From assembly GCF_051388935.1 (NCBI RefSeq), contig NZ_JBPKBI010000022.1, forward strand, positions 37,318-101,317: a stretch of DNA of 64,000 bases, read 5' to 3'. Of the stretch, positions 33,617-41,209 are shown one piece after another. Numbering within the stretch: position 1 is the stretch's first letter; every line of letters starts with the position of its first letter. The notes under the pieces were generated by a model. That model searched no databases and was not told the DNA's origin. It was given only the letters and a program-made list of their open reading frames with translations. The position numbers and the translations under genes are program-made. This DNA is from Yinghuangia sp035454725. GTDB lineage: Bacteria; Actinomycetota; Actinomycetes; Streptomycetales; Streptomycetaceae.

Positions 33617-35842
33617 ATGAGTCGGCGTGGCAACGGGCTGATCAGTGCGTGGGCCGAGGCCCAACGGCAGGAGCAACGCCGACAGGACGCGCAGCGCAGA
33701 GCCGCGGACCAGCGGCGGCGCGAGGAGGAACGGCGGCAGCGCGCCGCCGAGCAGGCCATGGCGCGCATGCACCGCGAGCAGCGGGCGGCGTACAAACGCC
33801 ATCGTGAGGCGGACGCGCTGCGCCGCACCGAGGAGATCGAGCGCCAGGCGGACGCCCTCGGCGCCTTGCTGGCGTCCGCGTGCCGGGGACCGGCGTTTCG
33901 TTCGGCGTCGATGCTGCGGCCCGAGCGGGTCGAGCCGTTCGAGCCCGGCCATCTCGGCGTCCCGGTGCCGATGCCGGTCGAAGCCGACTACCAGCCCGCG
34001 CAATCGGGTTGGGGCTTCGGCCCGAGCGCACAGGCCCGGCAGGAGGCCCGCGCGCGGTTCGAACGGGACTGGTACGCCGCGCAGGACGCGGAGGCACAGC
34101 GGCTGCGCCAACTGGAGGCGTACCGGCGGCAGTACGACCAGTGGGCGGCGACGACGCTGACGCAGATCCGGCAGCACAACGCGCAGGTGCGGGCGTTGGG
34201 TGACAGCCTGCGGCGCGGGGACGCCGATGCGGCGGTGCAGTTCTTCTCGGCGGCGTTGTACGCGTCGACCGCGTGGCCGGACGAGTTTCCCCGGCAGGTG
34301 GATGTCGCGTACGAACGCGGCACGCGCGAACTGGTGTTGGACTGGCAGCTGCCCACCGTCGACATCGTGCCGGCGGCCCGGTCGGTGAAGTACATGCCGA
34401 GCACCGACCAGGACAAGGAAGTCGCGCGGCCGGTGACGGCACGGCGTGCGCTCTACCGCGACGTTCTCGCGCAGTGCGTGCTGCTGGTGCTGCGCGAGGT
34501 CTTCGTTGCCGACGAGTTCGGCGCGCTGGAATCCGTGGTGGTCAACGGCTTCGTCGACGACCGCGACCCGGCGACCGGGCGGCGGGCACGCATCGTCCTG
34601 GCTTCGGTGCGGGCCCCGCGCGCGGAATTCGAACGGCTCAACCTCGCGCGGGTGAGCGCCGTGGACTGCCTGGTGGACGCCTTGGACGGCACGCTGTCGG
34701 CCCGCCCGGACCAGCGGACAGCCGTGCGCGCCGCCCGGCGTCCCGGCGAGGTGGGCGGCGGGGTCGCGGTGGTCTCGCACGCCGACAACGACGACGTGCC
34801 CGATCTGCTGGAGATGGACCCCATCGCGTTCGAGGGCCTGGTCGCGGAACTGTTCCGGGCGCGCGGCCTTCAGGCGGTCACGACGCAGAGGTCGGGCGAC
34901 GGCGGTGTGGACGTCGAGGCGATCGATCCCGATCCGCTCAGCGGCGGAAAGATCATCGTGCAGGTGAAGCGCTACCGGCACACCGTTCCGCCCACCGCCG
35001 TCCGGGACCTGTACGGCACGGTCCACGATGTCGGAGCCAACAAAGGCGTGTTGGTGACGACGTCGCGTTTCGGGCCGAGTTCGTACACGTTCGCGCGCGG
35101 CAAGCCGCTCACGCTCATCACCGGTGAGGAGTTGGTGGACCTGCTCACTCAGTGTGGGTTGAGCGGGCGCCTCGGGCCGGGCGGCGCGGGGGTCCCGGCC
35201 CAGCGCGGGGCCGCCGAGGCGGCGGTGCCGGCGGCCTCGGCGGCACGGGCGGGGAGAACCACCGCGCCCCCGGGGACACTTCCGGCGGCGGGAACGCGAA
35301 GTGCCCCTTCACGGAGGGCGGGTTCTGCTGCGCCTGCGGCCTCTCCCTCCACCGCCGACGAGGCGAACATCCTCGGCATGTCGTGGTCCGGCAGCGTCGC
35401 ACTCGATGTCTGCGCCCTGGTCTGCACCGGGCAACGCGTTCTGGGCGACGACTACTTCGTGTTCTACAACAACACCTCCACCCCTGACGGATCGGTCCGC
35501 TCGGAGGCTGCGACCGGAAACGACAAGGCCGCTCTGCGCGTCGCGTTCGACGCGCTTCCGGCCCGCGCGGACCGGCTGGTGCTCGTCGCGGCGGTTGATC
35601 CGTCGGTCAACCCCAACGCCGACCTGTCCGGCTTCACCGACGCGGCGATCGTGCTGCGCGACGCCTCCGGCGGCGAGGTCGACCGCCTCACGGTGTCCGA
35701 CGGCCGCGCGGGGGAAACCGCGCTGGTCCTGGGCTCGTTCCGGCGCCGGTCCAACGGCGACTGGGCGTTCGTGATCGGCGGCCGAGGCTATCCGGACGGA
35801 CTGGAGCCGTTGCTCGGCGACTTCGGCATCGACGTCGCGTGA
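33617..35842 (+). CDS. Mrr-like restriction endonuclease fused to a TerD domain
   Basis: 741 residues in four parts. (1) Residues ~8-80: a highly charged coiled coil (QRQEQRRQDAQRRAADQRRR). (2) ~80-390: an uncharacterised helical/beta region with a VDIVPAARSVKYMPSTDQDK segment. (3) ~400-510: an Mrr-type nuclease, FEGLVAELFRARG (F405), GDGGVDVEAI (Asp432) and VQVKRYR (Gln449-x-Lys451), so the D-(E/Q)xK triad is intact. (4) ~585-741: a complete TerD domain (GMSWSG, DDYFVFYNN, GSFRRRSNGDWAFVI). TerD proteins bind Ca2+ and act in stress or phage response; fusion to a nuclease suggests a defence effector (inference). ATG 33617 follows GGGGAGG at a rather long spacing. Confidence 0.88.
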   Translation: MSRRGNGLISAWAEAQRQEQRRQDAQRRAADQRRREEERRQRAAEQAMARMHREQRAAYKRHREADALRRTEEIERQADALGALLASACRGPAFRSASMLRPERVEPFEPGHLGVPVPMPVEADYQPAQSGWGFGPSAQARQEARARFERDWYAAQDAEAQRLRQLEAYRRQYDQWAATTLTQIRQHNAQVRALGDSLRRGDADAAVQFFSAALYASTAWPDEFPRQVDVAYERGTRELVLDWQLPTVDIVPAARSVKYMPSTDQDKEVARPVTARRALYRDVLAQCVLLVLREVFVADEFGALESVVVNGFVDDRDPATGRRARIVLASVRAPRAEFERLNLARVSAVDCLVDALDGTLSARPDQRTAVRAARRPGEVGGGVAVVSHADNDDVPDLLEMDPIAFEGLVAELFRARGLQAVTTQRSGDGGVDVEAIDPDPLSGGKIIVQVKRYRHTVPPTAVRDLYGTVHDVGANKGVLVTTSRFGPSSYTFARGKPLTLITGEELVDLLTQCGLSGRLGPGGAGVPAQRGAAEAAVPAASAARAGRTTAPPGTLPAAGTRSAPSRRAGSAAPAASPSTADEANILGMSWSGSVALDVCALVCTGQRVLGDDYFVFYNNTSTPDGSVRSEAATGNDKAALRVAFDALPARADRLVLVAAVDPSVNPNADLSGFTDAAIVLRDASGGEVDRLTVSDGRAGETALVLGSFRRRSNGDWAFVIGGRGYPDGLEPLLGDFGIDVA

Positions 35843-35948
35843 CGCGTCGCGTCCTCCGACGCGACGCGATGTGCTTGGCCGGGCCGGGTGGTTGGCCGTA
35901 CGGTCGGTGCCCAGCACGTACAACACCCCCGATCGCCGAGGAGTCGCG

Positions 35949-37610
35949 ATGGGTTTCGACGCGGACGTCATCGTGGTGGGGGCGGGCCTGGCCGGACTGG
36001 TCGCGACATACGAACTCAGCCGTGCCGGGCGGCGGGTGGTGGTCGTGGACCAGGAGAGCGAGGCCAACCTCGGCGGGCAGGCGTTCTGGTCACTCGGCGG
36101 GCTGTTCCTGGTGGACAGTCCCGAGCAACGCCGCATGGGCATCAAGGACTCGTACGACCTCGCCCTCGCCGACTGGCTGGCCTCCGCCGGTTTCGACCGC
36201 GAGCGCGAGGACCACTGGCCGCGCCGATGGGCCCACGCGTACGTCGACTTCGCGGCCGGGGAAAAGCGGCGCTACCTGCACGGCTTGGGCCTGCGGGTCG
36301 TGCCGACGGTCGGATGGGCCGAGCGCGGCGGCGGCACCGCGACCGGGCACGGCAACTCCGTGCCGCGGTTCCATCTCACGTGGGGCACGGGGCCCGAGGT
36401 CGTGCGGGTGTTCCGCGAACCGGTGCTCGACGCCGCCTCGCGCGGGCTGGTGCGCTTTCACTTCCGCCACCGCGTCGACGAGTTGATCGTCGAACAGGGT
36501 GCGGCGGTCGGCGTACGCGGCTCCGTGCTCGTGCCGTCGTCCGACCCGCGCGGGGCGGCGTCGTCGCGAGACCGTGTCGGCGAGTTCGAACTCCGCGCCC
36601 AGGCCGTCGTGGTGACCTCCGGCGGCATCGGCGGCGATCACGAACTCGTGCGCAGGAATTGGCCCGTGGAACGCATGGGCCCGGCACCGCGGTCGATGAT
36701 CACCGGAGTGCCGGCGTACGTCGACGGCCGCATGCTGGAGATCAGCGAGACTGCGGGCGGATCGGTCGTCAACCGCGACCGGATGTGGCACTACACCGAA
36801 GGCATCAGGAACTGGGACCCGATCTGGCCCGACCACGCGATCCGGATCATCCCCGGCCCGTCGTCCCTGTGGCTGGACGCGACCGGACACCGGCTGCCCG
36901 CCCCGCTGTTCCCCGGCCACGACACCCTCGCCACACTCCGCCACATCCTCGCGACCGGTCACGACCATTCGTGGTTCGTGCTGACCCGCTCGATCGTGGA
37001 AAAGGAGTTCGCGTTGTCGGGCTCCGAGCAGAACCCTGATATCACCGGCAAGGACCTCAAGTTGGTCCTGTCGCGCGTCAAGAAGGGTGCGCCGGGGCCC
37101 GTGCAGGCGTTCTTGGACCACGGCGAGGATTTCGTCGTACGGCCCACACTGCGCGAGTTGGTCGACGGCATGAACGCCATCGCACCGGGTCCGGTCGTCG
37201 ACTTCGCCACGGTGGAACGCGAAGTCCTCGCGCACGACCAGGCCGTAGGCAACGCGTACGGAAAAGACCTCCAGCTCATGTCCGTTCGCAACGCCCGCGC
37301 CTACCTACCCGACAAGATCACGCGCGTCGCCGCCCCACACCGCTTCCTGGATCCGGCCCACGGCCCACTCATCGCCGTACGCCTGCACGTACTGACCCGC
37401 AAGACTCTCGGCGGTCTGGAGACAACACTCGATTCGCAGGTGGTACGCGCCGACGGGGAGCCGTTCGAGGGCCTGTACGCCGCAGGCGAGGTCGCCGGCT
37501 TCGGCGGAGGCGGCGTGCACGGCTACAACGCGCTGGAAGGCACCTTCCTCGGCGGCTGCATCTTCTCGGGACGCGCGGCGGGCCGCGCACTCGCGAAGAG
37601 GCTCGCATGA
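35949..37610 (+). CDS. FAD-binding dehydrogenase, KstD-like
   Basis: 553 residues. DVIVVGAGLAGLVATYELSR is the FAD-binding Rossmann motif and GLYAAGEVAGFGGGGVHGYN is the C-terminal FAD motif of the fumarate reductase/ketosteroid dehydrogenase superfamily. GHGNSVPRFHLTWG and NAYGKDLQL are typical of the uncharacterised FAD-binding dehydrogenase subgroup. Substrate unknown; near Rieske and SDR genes a steroid or terpenoid is possible. It overlaps the SDR gene by 4 nt (ATGA), so the two are co-translated. Confidence 0.9.
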   Translation: MGFDADVIVVGAGLAGLVATYELSRAGRRVVVVDQESEANLGGQAFWSLGGLFLVDSPEQRRMGIKDSYDLALADWLASAGFDREREDHWPRRWAHAYVDFAAGEKRRYLHGLGLRVVPTVGWAERGGGTATGHGNSVPRFHLTWGTGPEVVRVFREPVLDAASRGLVRFHFRHRVDELIVEQGAAVGVRGSVLVPSSDPRGAASSRDRVGEFELRAQAVVVTSGGIGGDHELVRRNWPVERMGPAPRSMITGVPAYVDGRMLEISETAGGSVVNRDRMWHYTEGIRNWDPIWPDHAIRIIPGPSSLWLDATGHRLPAPLFPGHDTLATLRHILATGHDHSWFVLTRSIVEKEFALSGSEQNPDITGKDLKLVLSRVKKGAPGPVQAFLDHGEDFVVRPTLRELVDGMNAIAPGPVVDFATVEREVLAHDQAVGNAYGKDLQLMSVRNARAYLPDKITRVAAPHRFLDPAHGPLIAVRLHVLTRKTLGGLETTLDSQVVRADGEPFEGLYAAGEVAGFGGGGVHGYNALEGTFLGGCIFSGRAAGRALAKRLA

Positions 37611-38422
37611 CCGGCGGGGTGTCGGAGGCCGGCCGTGTCGCCCTGGTCACCGGCGCGTCCTCCGGCATCGGCGCGGCAGTCGCGGCTCTGCTGGCCGGGC
37701 GCGGCTACCGCGTGTACGGCACAACCCGCAACCCGGCGGCGATTTCGGCCCCAGTCCCCGACGTCGAATACATCGCCCTCGACCTCACCGACGAGGCTTC
37801 GATCGGCGCGTGCGCCGCCGCCTGCGGCCCGGTCGACATCCTCATCAACAACGCAGGCGAAAGCCAGAGCGGCCCACTCGAAGAACTCCCCATGGACGCC
37901 GTCCGCCGCCTCTTCGAGACCAACGTCTTCGGCGCGGTCCGACTCACGCAGTTGCTGACCCCGGGAATGCGCGCCCGCCGCCACGGCCGCGTCGTGATGG
38001 TCGGCTCGATGCTGGCCAGCTTCCCGCTCGCCTACCGCTCCTCATACGTCGCGTCAAAAGCCGCCCTCAAGGGCTTCGCCACCGCCGCACGCCGCGAGTT
38101 CGCCCCCTACGGCGTCGCGATCACCACCGTCGAGCCGGGCTCCATCAACACCGGAATCAGCGAACGCCGCACCCAATACCTGGCCGAAGACTCACCCTTC
38201 GCCACCGAGTACCACACCATGCTGAACGCCCTGAACGCCAACGAGGCAGCAGGCATCACCCCCGAAACCGTCGCCGCCACAATCCTCAAGGCAGTCGAAT
38301 CCCCCCGCCCCAAGCCCCTCTACGCAGTAGGCAGCAACGCCCCGGTTGTGTTCGCCCTCCGCCGCCTCCTCCCCCGCACCGCAGCAGAACGCCTCACCGC
38401 CCGCCGCCACGGCCTACGCTGA
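37607..38422 (+). CDS. Short-chain dehydrogenase/reductase
   Basis: 271 residues. NAD(P) motif VTGASSGIGAAVAALLAGRG, structural INNAGESQSGPLEE, catalytic Ser in VGSMLAS and YVASK (Tyr-x3-Lys). The classical SDR catalytic set is complete. The start ATG overlaps the stop of the KstD-like gene (ATGA). Codons in the last ~300 bp shift to Ccc/Cac-rich usage, still in frame. Together with its partner it probably oxidises one alicyclic substrate. Confidence 0.95.
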   Translation: MTGGVSEAGRVALVTGASSGIGAAVAALLAGRGYRVYGTTRNPAAISAPVPDVEYIALDLTDEASIGACAAACGPVDILINNAGESQSGPLEELPMDAVRRLFETNVFGAVRLTQLLTPGMRARRHGRVVMVGSMLASFPLAYRSSYVASKAALKGFATAARREFAPYGVAITTVEPGSINTGISERRTQYLAEDSPFATEYHTMLNALNANEAAGITPETVAATILKAVESPRPKPLYAVGSNAPVVFALRRLLPRTAAERLTARRHGLR

Positions 38423-38437
38423 GGCCGCGTCCGCACG

Positions 38438-38953
38438 CTATTTTGGGACCACGATCGTGTGACCACACCGCGTCGCCCGCACGCGGAACGCCTCAATCGA
38501 CGGGCACCCGGCCTCCCGCCACGACGTGACGATTTGCTCGACGCGACGCCACATCAGATCGGGACCGCCCTCGCGAATCACAGCGCTTCCGTCCGGGCGG
38601 TCGGTGACCACGACGAAGGACCCGCTGTCCTGATCGATGTACGCGTCCGTCGACGGCTGACCATCGATGCTGCCCCGAGTCCATTGGAAGGCAGGAGCGA
38701 CACTGTCCGCCAACACCAAGGCGGCGTTGTCCGCGAGCGCCGACGCCCCTACCGAGGACAGTCTTTCCGTACCACTGTCCAGGTCGGGAAGAATGAGGTG
38801 CCGTTGAGCAGCCTCCTGCCGCGCGGGCATGTAGTTGCCACCCGAGACGAACTGCCCTTCTGCCACTCCGTCGTCACCCATTGTCAGCCGGACGAGACCG
38901 GCGCTCAGCAGCCGACCGCGAAGCCCGGCAATGATGATGCCGCCGGGTTTCAT
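38438..38953 (-). pseudogene. PCMT-type methyltransferase, 3' part, cut off by the TnpB element
   Basis: 171 codons starting at MKPGGIIIAGLRGRLLSAGL, which is the post-III motif of protein-L-isoaspartate-type methyltransferases (QLKPGG), i.e. the middle of the enzyme. The SAM-binding half is missing at this side. Removing bases 38954-40372 joins ..EWLDQ directly to MKPGG in frame (see the 40373-40510 entry). By chance a GGAGGAG sequence inside the element lies 5 nt before the ATG, so a truncated product could still be made. The tail (~120 residues) is not catalytic. Confidence 0.85.
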
Positions 38954-38971
38954 CGGACTCCTCCGTGGATA

Positions 38972-38991
38972 CCCCGGCCTTCAGGCCGGGG
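38972..38991. repeat. Left-end subterminal hairpin of the TnpB element
   Basis: Perfect 8-bp stem CCCCGGCC/GGCCGGGG with loop TTCA, 18 bp inside the left boundary, followed by AGGAA as at the right end. This is the kind of structure TnpA recognises in IS200/IS605 elements. Confidence 0.75.
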
Positions 38992-39111
38992 AGGAAACGG
39001 ACCCCTGCGGAGCAGGGCAGGAGAAGCCGAACCGCTCCCGGGCGGTTCGGCGTTCAGCACAGTGAACGGCGAACACCCGCGTCTCACCCGCAAGCTGATA
39101 GACTGTGAGGT

Positions 39112-40308
39112 ATGGGGCATTCGTCGGTCAAGCGGGCGTATCGGTACCGCTTCTACCCCACCGGCGAGCAGGCGGCGGAGCTGTCGCGTACGTTCGGCTG
39201 TGTCCGTCTCGTCTACAACAAGGCCCTCGAAGAACGCACCCGCGCGTGGTACGGCGAGCAGCGCCGTGTCTCGTACGTGGAGTCGTCGGCCGCGCTGACG
39301 GCGTGGAAGAAGACCGGCGAACTCGCGTTCCTCGGCGAGGTGTCGAGCGTTCCGCTGCAGCAGGCGCTGCGGCACCTGCAGACGGCGTTCGCCAACTTCT
39401 TCGCGCGCCGTGCGCAGTACCCGAGGTTCAAGTCGCGGAAGAGGTCCCGTGCGTCGGCGGAGTACACCCGCTCCGCGTTCACCTGGCGCGACGGGCAACT
39501 CACGCTGGCGAAGATGTCCGGGCCGTTGGACATCCGCTGGTCGCGTCCGCTGCCGGAGGGGGCGGTGCCCTCGACGGTGACGGTGTCCCGCGACGCGGCT
39601 GGGCGCTGGTTCGTGTCGCTGCTGTGCGACGACACCGTCACCCCGGCCCCGGCCACCGCGAACGCGGTCGGTGTCGACGCGGGCGTCACCTCGCTGGTGA
39701 CCTTGTCGACCGGGGAGAAGATCGCCAACCCGAAACACGAACGCCGCGACCGCGCCCGCCTCGCCAGGGCGCAGCGGGAGCTGTCCCGCAAGGCGAAGGG
39801 CTCCAACAACCGCGCGAAAGCTCGGGTGAGGGTCGCCCGTGTCCACGCGCGGATCGCGGACCGGCGCCGGGACTTCCTGCACAAGCTCACTACTCGGCTC
39901 GTCCACGAGAACCAAGTGGTCGTGATCGAGGACCTGACCGTCCGCAACATGGTCAAAAACCGCCACCTCGCCCGCGCGATCTCGGACGCGGCGTGGCGGG
40001 ACATGCGGGGGATGCTGGAGTACAAGTGCGCCTGGTACGGGCGTGAACTCGTCGTGGTCGACCGCTGGTTCCCGTCCAGCAGGCTGTGCGGGGCGTGCGG
40101 GACCATCCGGGAGAAACTGCCGCTGGACGTCCGCGCGTGGACGTGCGCGTGCGGCGTCACCCATGACCGCGACGTGAATGCCGCGAACAACATTCTGGCC
40201 GCCGGGCTGGCGGTGTCGGCCTGTGGAGACGGTGTCAGACCTCAACGGGAGTCCTCCCGGACGGGGCAGTCGTCGCTGAAGCAGGAAAGGTCCCAACCGC
40301 CGCGCTGA
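39112..40308 (+). CDS. tnpB: RNA-guided endonuclease TnpB (IS200/IS605 family)
   Basis: 398 residues, normal for TnpB. N-terminal HTH/wedge: YRYRFYPTGEQAAEL and LVYNKALEERTR. The RuvC-like nuclease residues are all visible: Asp in GVDAGVTSLV, Glu in VVIEDLTV and Asp in HDRDVNAANNILAAGL. The zinc finger CGACG .. CACG sits between RuvC II and III. TnpB cuts DNA at a TAM guided by an omega-RNA made from the element's right end, helping retain the element. No internal stop or frameshift, so it looks functional. Confidence 0.95.
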   Translation: MGHSSVKRAYRYRFYPTGEQAAELSRTFGCVRLVYNKALEERTRAWYGEQRRVSYVESSAALTAWKKTGELAFLGEVSSVPLQQALRHLQTAFANFFARRAQYPRFKSRKRSRASAEYTRSAFTWRDGQLTLAKMSGPLDIRWSRPLPEGAVPSTVTVSRDAAGRWFVSLLCDDTVTPAPATANAVGVDAGVTSLVTLSTGEKIANPKHERRDRARLARAQRELSRKAKGSNNRAKARVRVARVHARIADRRRDFLHKLTTRLVHENQVVVIEDLTVRNMVKNRHLARAISDAAWRDMRGMLEYKCAWYGRELVVVDRWFPSSRLCGACGTIREKLPLDVRAWTCACGVTHDRDVNAANNILAAGLAVSACGDGVRPQRESSRTGQSSLKQERSQPPR

Positions 40309-40392
40309 CGCGCGGTGGCTCGGCCGCGAGGCCGAGGGGAATCCCCCTCGTTCACGAGGGGGAGGAAGTCAACTGATCCAGCCACTCCGGAT
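40309..40392 (+). ncRNA. Predicted omega-RNA right-end scaffold and guide
   Basis: Downstream of tnpB, hairpins 40319-40336 (CTCGGCC-GCGA-GGCCGAG) and 40343-40362 (CCCCCTCG-TTCA-CGAGGGGG) are followed by AGGAAGTCAA. By analogy with ISDra2-type elements this is the 3' end of the omega-RNA scaffold, and the next ~16-20 bases (from CTGATCCAGCCACTCC, 40373 on) are the guide. The 5' limit inside tnpB cannot be fixed from sequence. Confidence 0.6.
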
Positions 40393-40510
40393 AAATGCCG
40401 GCGACCCCGCACGTGGCGATCAATCGGTCGTACGGCGCGCCTTCGAGATACCCCGAACGCCCGTCACCCTCCACCACTGTCGGGTAGCGCTCCGAGCTGT
40501 AGAGGTTGCT
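40373..40510 (-). pseudogene. PCMT-type methyltransferase, part upstream of the insertion
   Basis: On the minus strand, about 46 codons read SNLYSSERYPTVVEGDG, RSGYLEGAPYDRLIATCGV, AGIYPEWLDQ: motifs II/III of isoaspartyl-type methyltransferases (GDG..G..APYD.I..T.G...IP..L..QL). The last codon CAG abuts the element. The frame stays open to about 40603, but the sequence above ~40510 is not methyltransferase-like and the SAM motif I is absent, so the gene was also damaged at its 5' side. Confidence 0.8.
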
Positions 40511-41054
40511 CCTCGCCAGAACGGGGCGGCATCGCGCTCTGGGGTACCAACCACCACGCCAAGTCGTAATCGACGTGCCGGCGCACGAAGTTCGCCAAGG
40601 CGATATTCACAAGCGGGGCGTCACGCATCCGACCGCCGTGGCTGGTCAGCGATTCGTGGATCTTGTAGTTGAAGATTTGGGCGTAGTCCACACCATCGCG
40701 CGCGGCGAACCTGGCCTGATCCGCGTCCGCGCCCCACGCGACCAGGATCACGAGCGGAAGTCCGGACGACCCGAGGGTCCGCGAAGGAGCAGGGCACGCA
40801 GCGATGTCCGGTCTGCCCGCCGCCGGCCACACAAATGGACGAAACACCCGGCCCGGGTTGCCTGCTTCAACTTCCGGGTCCAGTGGCGGAAAGCCGCACA
40901 TGGCCGTCTCGGGCGGCCTGCTCCGAGCCGCCCACAGTGCCTGCGCGGACGATGTCACAGCACCCGACGAGGCTCCGTCGCCGACCTTGAACTTGCTGTC
41001 CTCGTAGGCCGCTTTCGACCGTAACGGCTGCTCCGCCTCACCATCACTCATCAC
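40464..41054 (-). CDS. Hypothetical protein, 3' end chimeric
   Basis: 196 codons, no recognised family. The best-looking coding part is LPLVILVAWGADADQARFAA, then YAQIFNYKIHESLTSHGGR and NFVRRHVDYDLAWWLVP. After ~40530 this frame enters the methyltransferase fragment out of register and stops at 40464, so the protein's end is probably artificial. Codon bias is weaker than in neighbouring genes. It may be a remnant rather than a working gene. Confidence 0.45.
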   Translation of the reverse strand: MMSDGEAEQPLRSKAAYEDSKFKVGDGASSGAVTSSAQALWAARSRPPETAMCGFPPLDPEVEAGNPGRVFRPFVWPAAGRPDIAACPAPSRTLGSSGLPLVILVAWGADADQARFAARDGVDYAQIFNYKIHESLTSHGGRMRDAPLVNIALANFVRRHVDYDLAWWLVPQSAMPPRSGEEQPLQLGALPDSGGG

Positions 41055-41209
41055 GCACTCCGCCTCGCTCGTTCACGTTTCGCTTCCACCATGAGCGGTC
41101 GAGCGCAGGCTCAGAAGAGGCGACGTGGGTACCCAAGTTGGGTCGGTCCAGGGTGGCGGCAAGGTGTTGACTGTCTCGTGGAGTACACAGGCGGCTGACG
41201 GGTGGGGTC

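Larger units (their letters stand above)
38954..40372 (+). mobile_element. TnpB-only IS200/IS605-family element (IS1341-like)
   Basis: 1,419 bp containing only tnpB. The left end follows TTTCAT (38948-38953, predicted TAM). Hairpin 38972-38991 (CCCCGGCC-TTCA-GGCCGGGG) is at the left end and hairpin 40343-40362 (CCCCCTCG-TTCA-CGAGGGGG) at the right end. Both have loop TTCA and are followed by AGGAA. The right boundary is GTCAA at 40368-40372. The ends are fixed by restoration of the interrupted methyltransferase frame. No tnpA (Y1 transposase) is present, so mobility needs a transposase in trans. Confidence 0.88.

Noticed and set aside
26775..38422. A secondary-metabolite biosynthetic gene cluster
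   Set aside because: No PKS, NRPS, terpene synthase or RiPP core genes; the gene set is catabolic.
40506..41024. 172-codon plus-strand frame opposite the hypothetical gene at 40464-41054
   Set aside because: Opposite-strand shadow; no ribosome-binding site or family.
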